NCBI GenBank assembly: GCA_018857735.1
Contig: JABMCL010002848.1
Location: forward strand, 132,501-196,500
Length of the DNA stretch: 64,000 bases
Source of the DNA: Alviniconcha marisindica
Lineage: Eukaryota; Mollusca; Gastropoda; Provannidae
Reading direction: 5' to 3'
In this document: positions 59,131 through 64,000 of the stretch, in pieces
Layout of the letters: each line of letters opens with the position of its first letter
Position numbering within the stretch: position 1 is the stretch's first letter
Translations under genes and position numbers: made by a program
The notes under the pieces: generated by a model
Told to the model about the DNA's origin: nothing
Seen by the model: the letters and a program-made list of their open reading frames with translations, nothing else
Database searches by the model: none

Positions 59131-59318
59131 AACCCCTTCCCTGCCATGATGTCACTTGAAAATGACCAGTAAAAGGGCCAAATCTTAAACCCTGAAGCCT
59201 TTTGGCCTTCTTTGCTGCACCGGCATGTGAAAGATTTTCATCAAAACTCACAGCATTGAAAGCAGATGTGCTATAGGACCGGAAAATATACCGTTTACAC
59301 GCCGGGGCAGTGAAGGGG
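59131..59318. mobile_element. TTAA-flanked MITE, family P, copy 3
   Basis: Begins TTAACCCCTTCCCTGCC and ends GGGGCAGTGAAGGGG, with the right TTAA decayed to TCCA. The interior shares AATGACCAGTAAAAGGGCCAA with copy 1 and ATTTTCATCAAAACTCACAG with copy 2 in reverse order of flanks. No coding capacity. Confidence 0.8.
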
Positions 59319-59750
59319 TCCAGTGTTCCATGATTATCGTCCCATTTCAATAATTATGTTTGAAAAGTCAAAGGAGTGTGTACGCACACATGCGTTGGGG
59401 GTAGGGGGCACGGTGAAGTCAACTCTCCAATCACTTCAACAACAATCACTCAGTGGCCACGAACCCAATTATAAAGGTGACAAAAGCACAGACGTCAAAA
59501 TGAAAGGCACTGTGATGCTCGGATTACACAATCGGTTGGCAATGCATGCTTAAACCAAAGCAGCTGTGAAGAAGACAAAGTACCAAAAAGCAATCAGGGT
59601 GACAGATGTCTAGATCAATACAGCCAGTAACGTAGCAGAGGCCTCCAACCAAATACCTAATTGTCACCAAACAACAGATTCTGATGTACTCCATACACGC
59701 TCACTCCTGTCAGAACATCCCTGTAATCCTGCCAAACAAGAATTCAAGTC
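59319..59750. other. No gene recognised
   Basis: Single-copy-looking sequence that may be part of the ATP7 3' region. Confidence 0.35.
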
Positions 59751-59754
59751 TCTG

Positions 59755-60090
59755 ACACCCATCACATCACTGCTTTGACACCCATTATGTCACTGCTTTG
59801 ACATCCATCACACCACTGCTTTGACACCCATCACATCACTGCTTTGACACCCATTATGTCACTGCTTTGACATCCATTACACCACCGCTTTGACACCCAT
59901 CACATCACTGCATTGACACCCGTTATGTCACTGCTTTGACACCCATCACATCACTGCTTTGACATCGATCACACCACTGCTTTGACACCCATCACACCAC
60001 TGCTTTGACATCGATCACACCACTGCTTTGACACCCATCACATCACTGCTTTGACATCGATCACACCACTGCTTTGACACCCATCACACC
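59755..60090 (+). repeat. 23-bp minisatellite, ~15 copies
   Basis: Units of CTTTGACACCCATCACATCA plus CTG, with CATCGATCACACCA and CATTATGTCA variants. An ATCGAT-variant pair repeats as a 46-base higher-order unit at the right. Confidence 0.95.
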
Positions 60091-60319
60091 ACTGCTGTCC
60101 AGTGCCACACTCAACACAGCATTCTGTCCTTGTGCTGCTCATCACCAAACTCCACCTTCTTGTAGCCATCCAACAAATTCACGCAGCTCAGCAACTAGCC
60201 ACCCCCATCCTCCGTACCCATCCCATCATTGCTACCCAACACACTCATGGTGCTCACATCTTATCCCCAATACGTCTTATCGCTACTGCAGAAAAACACA
60301 CACACAAAAAAAAAGCACT

Positions 60320-60690
60320 GGAACTGATCAGCCAGGGATCAGATCCTAGCCCACATGTCCGCTTCATCGTAAGTGTCCATCCTACCCAACTGGTCAGTCA
60401 GCATTCAAACCCTCCCCAAAATATCCACTGCATCATTATCATCATTCCAACTCAGCTGCTCAGCCAGAGGTCAGATCCCATCCCCAAGATACACTTCAGG
60501 GCTGTTGTCCAACAAACCAGAAAGAGGCCAGCCCCGGATCACATCCTGGTGTTTTGGACCCCATCCCCCAGATTGGACTCCTCGTTACCGTCCAACAAAC
60601 CAGAAAGAGGCCAGCCCCGGATCACATCCTGGTGTTTTGGACCCCATCTCCCAGATCGGACTCTTCGTTATTATCCAGCAAACTCAACTG
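60320..60690 (-). repeat. Tandem copies of the ATP7 C-terminal coding segment in the 3'UTR
   Basis: On the minus strand the end of the coding sequence, reading LLDNNEESDLGDGVQNTRM and stop (60622-60680), is followed by a near copy about 87 bases on: LLDGNEESNLGDGVQNTRM and stop. A third, more diverged copy reads LLDNSPEVYLGDGI and stop near 60435-60505. Further worn copies with GATCTGATCCCTGGCTGATC-like words reach about 60320. The array therefore starts inside the last coding exon. It lies after the first stop, so only the first copy should be translated. Confidence 0.8.
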
Positions 60691-60937
60691 GTCTGGCGTA
60701 TTGGGCTTCAGTTTGTTGCTGAGTCGCGACAGTAGGCTCCCCTTGTTGCTGCCAGTCTTGGAGATGGAGTCCACGTCCGCTCCACAGTAGACAGAGATGT
60801 CGTCGTCGTCAGACGCGTTGGCCATGGGCTTGAGGGAGTAGGTCTTGGACCCGGACTCCTTGAGGTTGCCCTGCTCCTCTGCATACGCCCTGTGGTACTC
60901 CTGGGTCACCAGGTCCTTCACGTTGGGCGTCTTGAAA
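60622..60937 (-). CDS. ATP7-type copper-transporting ATPase, last coding exon (C-terminal tail)
   Basis: This exon encodes the cytosolic tail following transmembrane segment 8 of a P1B copper ATPase. The acceptor TTTCTCTGTCCACCAG ends at 60938. The first base completes a Phe codon begun in the exon at 63609-63711, so the frame is kept. About 104 codons follow: FKTPNVKDLVTQEYHRAYAE, an acidic Ser-rich patch (ASDDDDISVYCGADVDS), GSLLSRLSNKL, and an ending with LSLLDNNEES before TGA at 60622-60624. Di-leucine pairs next to acidic residues sit where human ATP7A and ATP7B carry their endocytic LL signals (known for that family), so the tail probably directs trafficking between Golgi and plasma membrane. 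The minus frame stays open upstream of the acceptor, but that is intron. Confidence 0.85.
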
Positions 60938-63608
60938 CTGGTGGACAGAGAAATGGAAAACAGGATGACGCAGAACTGTCTTTGAAGAGCACATGAATTT
61001 TTTGATTTAGTCTTACAATCACAGAAACACCCAAGAGACAAGCGTAATATATTACAATTTCAGGAAGAGGGAAGAGACAAGTGACATCTTACAGAAAGAA
61101 CCAAGTAAATAGAGAGATAAGGGTAATATCTTACAATCACAGAAACAGCCACGAGACAAGCGCAATATCTTCCTGTCATGAAAACAACCAAGAGACAAGG
61201 GTAACAATACCTTACAATGACAAACAACCAAGAGACAAGGGTAATACCTTACAATCACAGAAACAACAAAGAGACAAGGGTAACAATACCTTACAATGAC
61301 AAACAACCAAGAGACAAGGGTAATGCCTTACAATCACAGAAACAACAAAGAGACAAGGGTAACAATACCTTACAATGACAAACAACCAAGAGACAAGGGT
61401 AATACCTTACAATCACAGAAACAACAAAGAGACAAGGGTAACAATACCTTACAATGACAAACAACCAAGAGACAAGGGTAATACCTTACAATCACAGAAA
61501 CAACAAAGAGATAAGGGTAACAATACCTTACAACGACAAACAACCAAGAGACAAGGGTAATACCTTACAATCACAGAAACAACAGAGATAAGGGTAACAA
61601 TACCTTACAACGACAAACAAACAAGAGACAAGGGTAATACCTTACAATCACAGAAACAACAAAGAGACAAGGGTAATATCTTACAATGACAAACAACCAA
61701 GAGACAAGGGTAATGCCTTACAATCACAAAAACAACAAAGAGACAAGGGTAACAATACCTTACAATGACAAACAACCAAGAGACAAGGGTAATACCTTAC
61801 AATCACAGAAACAACAAAGAGATAAGGGTAACAATACCTTACAATGACAAACAACCAAGAGACAAGGGTAATACCTTACAATCACAGAAACAACAAAGAG
61901 ATAAGGGTAACAATACCTTACAATGACAAACAACCAAGAGACAAGGGTAATACCTTACAATCACAGAAACAACAAAGAGACAAGGGTAACAATACCTTAC
62001 AATGACAAACAACCAAGAGACAAGGGTAATACCTTACAATCACAGAAACAACAAAAGACAAGGGTAACAATACCTTACAACGACAAACAACCAAGAGACA
62101 AGGGTAATACCTTACAATCACAGAAACAACAAAGAGACAAGGGTAACAATACCTTACAATGACAAACAACCAAGAGACAAGGGTAATACCTTACAATCAC
62201 AGAAACAACAAAGAGACAAGGGTAACAATACCTTACAATGACAAACAACCAAGAGACAAGGGTAATACCTTACAATCACAGAAACAACAAAGAGACAAGG
62301 GTAACAATACCTTACAATGACAAACAACCAAGAGACAAGGGTAATACCTTACAATCACAGAAACAACAAAGAGACAAGGGTAACAATACCTTACAATGAC
62401 AAACAACCAAGAGACAAGGGTAATACCTTACAATCACAGAAACAACAAAGAGACAAGGGTAACAATACCTTACAATGACAAACAACCAAGAGACAAGGGT
62501 AATACCTTACAATCACAGAAACAACAAAGAGACAAGGGTAACAATACCTTACAATGACAAACAACCAAGAGACAAGGGTAATACCTTACAATCACAGAAA
62601 CAACAAAGAGACAAGGGTAACAATACCTTACAACGACAAACAACCAAGAGACAAGGGTAATACCTTACAATCACAGAAACAACAAAGAGACAAGGGTAAC
62701 AATACCTTACAATGACAAACAACCAAGAGACAAGGGTAATACCTTACAATCACAAACAACCAAGACAAGGGTAACAATACCTTACAATGACAAACAACCA
62801 AGAGACAGGGGTAATATCTCACAATCACAGAAAGAACCAAGAGACAGGGGTAATATCACACAATCACAGAAAGAACCAAGAGACAAAGTTAATACATTAC
62901 AATCTCAGAAACAACAAAGAGTAAGGGTAATATCTTACAATCACAAAAAGAACCAAGAGACAAGGGTAATCGTACAACCACAGAAACAAAACCAAGAGAC
63001 AAGGGTAATCATACAACCACAGAAACAAAACCAAGAGACAAGGGTAATCGTACAACCACAGAAACAAAACCAAGAGACAAGGGTAATCATACAACCACAG
63101 AAACAAAACCAAGAGACAAGGGTAATCGTACAACCACAGAAACAAAACAAACAAGAGACAAGGGTAATCGTACAACCACAGAAACAAAACCAAGAGACAA
63201 GGGTAATCGTACAACCACAGAAACAAAACAACCAAGAGACAAGGGTAATCGTACAACCACAGAAACAAAACCAAGAGACAAGGGTAATCGTACAACCACA
63301 GAAGCAAAAAAAAAAGAGACAAGGGTAATCGTACAACCACAGAAACAAAACCAAGAGACAAGGGTAATCATCAACCACAGAAACAAAACCAAGAGACAAG
63401 GGTAATCGTACAACCACAGAAACAAAACCAAGAGACAAGGGTAATCGTACAACCACAGAAGCAAAAAAAAAAGAGACAAGGGTAATCGTACAACCACAGA
63501 AACAAAACCAAGAGACAAGGGTAATCATAAAACCACAGAAACAACCAAGATGCAAAGGCAGTATCTTACAATCCAAGGAAAAAGGAAGTGACAAGAGTAA
63601 TGACTTAC
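60938..63608 (-). repeat. ATP7 intron, almost entirely minisatellite (79-bp and 39-bp units)
   Basis: GT donor at 63608-63607 and AG acceptor at 60939-60938 bound a 2671-bp intron. From about 61040 to 62860 the period is 79, made of two related ~39.5-bp halves that end in AGAGACAAGGGTAA (plus strand). From about 62945 to 63545 a 39-bp variant unit with CGTACAACCACAGAAACAAA takes over. On the transcribed strand each half of the 79-bp unit reads ATTGTAAGGTATT, which resembles the true donor GATTGTAAGTCATT and the bases after it. Only about 90 bases at the acceptor side and 60 at the donor side are free of clear repeat. Confidence 0.95.
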
Positions 63609-63711
63609 AATCTCAAGAAGAGGGATGAAACCACGACAGACACAGAGGAGGCGGCCATAGCCGCTGATGCCATCCAAGGCTTCAGGGACAGCCCCCAGGG
63701 CACGAACACTC
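63609..63711 (-). CDS. ATP7-type copper-transporting ATPase, penultimate coding exon (TM8)
   Basis: A 103-base exon with acceptor TTTTGTTGCAG and donor GAGATT/GTAAGT. In phase it encodes [10 protein letters not shown] then [19 protein letters not shown] and LFLR. This matches, from memory, the region of human ATP7A/ATP7B around the last membrane helix, where [16 protein letters not shown] is found. The MAASS part is the MxxSS signature of copper-type P1B ATPases in TM8 and helps form the membrane Cu(I) site. The protein uses ATP to move Cu(I) into the secretory pathway or out of the cell. Upstream exons (metal-binding, A, P and N domains) lie beyond 64000. The gene symbol would be ATP7 (ATP7A/B orthologue); I leave it blank because vertebrate paralogue names do not apply. 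Confidence 0.92.
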
Positions 63712-64000
63712 CTGCAACAAAACCACACAGTCACCACTCAGTCAGGCTGGGAGACACCACTCTGCTGCCCCTGGCTTTCCTGCCAAATGCAAATGAGTCT
63801 GAGCAACCTGAGATTAAATGCTCAGTAAACTGCGCATTGCACAATTCACCAAAGCACAAGTGAAAGTCAGAGTTCCTGGCAACAGGCAATAGACGCAAAA
63901 GCCATGCAAATACATTCCGACCATTCCACTTGCAAATGTGGGAACCTCTGATGTCTGCATGCTCCTGGCAGAGGAGACTGCAATATCTGCACCTGCGCTA
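63712..64000 (-). other. ATP7 intron upstream of the TM8 exon
   Basis: No further exon could be supported. The preceding conserved exon (TM7, NLVGIPIAA-type sequence) is not in these 289 bases. Confidence 0.6.

Noticed and set aside
63900..64000. Minus-strand GADIAVSS reading near 63990 as the ATP7 GTDVAIEAAD motif
   Set aside because: Only a few residues agree, the next residues diverge, and the known protein order would need the TM7 exon between it and the TM8 exon. Probably chance.

Overview
This is a repeat-dominated animal nuclear DNA window with no sign of bacterial or organellar sequence. Long dinucleotide and trinucleotide runs, a dozen or more minisatellites, tRNA-derived SINEs with A and B boxes, CR1- and Jockey-type LINE remnants, a Ty3/Gypsy element and spliced host exons with GT-AG junctions all point to an invertebrate metazoan. 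The style of the repeats (SINE and LINE 3' tails ending in AATAAAGTTTATTCATTC-like words, short TTAA-flanked MITEs) suggests a mollusc, probably a gastropod. That assignment is inference from memory of such genomes and was not tested.

Host genes are sparse. The firmest is on the minus strand at the right end: the last two coding exons (63609-63711 and 60622-60937) of an ATP7-type copper-transporting P1B ATPase. They encode transmembrane segment 8 with its MxxSS copper signature and the cytosolic tail. The exons join in phase across a 2.67 kb intron that is almost wholly minisatellite. A likely signal-peptide first exon of an unidentified secreted or membrane protein lies at 23635-23822 (minus). 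Two short in-frame exons of an unknown plus-strand gene are proposed at 4761-4841 and 5400-5433, and a weak terminal-exon candidate at 40544-40770 (minus).

Mobile elements: a Ty3/Gypsy retrotransposon (33118-38071) with LTRs differing by one base plus one 24-bp repeat unit, inserted into a 26-bp minisatellite with a 5-bp target duplication, but carrying several frameshifts and a stop. A Jockey-like LINE piece (about 13438-15735, minus) contains a nested SINE with its own target duplication and is cut at both ends by minisatellites. CR1-type LINE ends lie at 8695-9156 and 20781-21091. Three copies of a TTAA-flanked MITE lie at 28924-29191, 45191-45424 and 59131-59318. A Foldback-like giant palindrome lies at 26285-27780 with fragments elsewhere. 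There are also several tRNA-derived SINEs and a second MITE family.

Layout: 1-11.8 kb microsatellites, SINE and LINE fragments and the plus-strand exon pair; 12-20 kb a chain of minisatellites with the Jockey piece; 20-26 kb LINE end, (TC)n tracts seeded on retroelement tails and the signal-peptide exon; 26-29 kb Foldback palindrome; 29-33 kb trinucleotide and dinucleotide tracts; 33-39 kb the Gypsy element in its satellite; 39-47 kb minisatellites and SINEs; 48-60 kb AT-rich sequence with five minisatellites, possibly in part the long 3' region of the ATP7 gene; 60-64 kb the ATP7 exons.

The most interesting signal is the relation between tandem repeats and gene structure. The ATP7 intron array looks like a tandem amplification of the gene's own 5' splice-site region, giving roughly forty donor-like GTAAG sites. 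The end of the ATP7 coding sequence, stop codon included, is also tandemly reiterated into the 3'UTR. In the 4.8 kb exon pair, a (GTAT)n microsatellite starts exactly at the donor.
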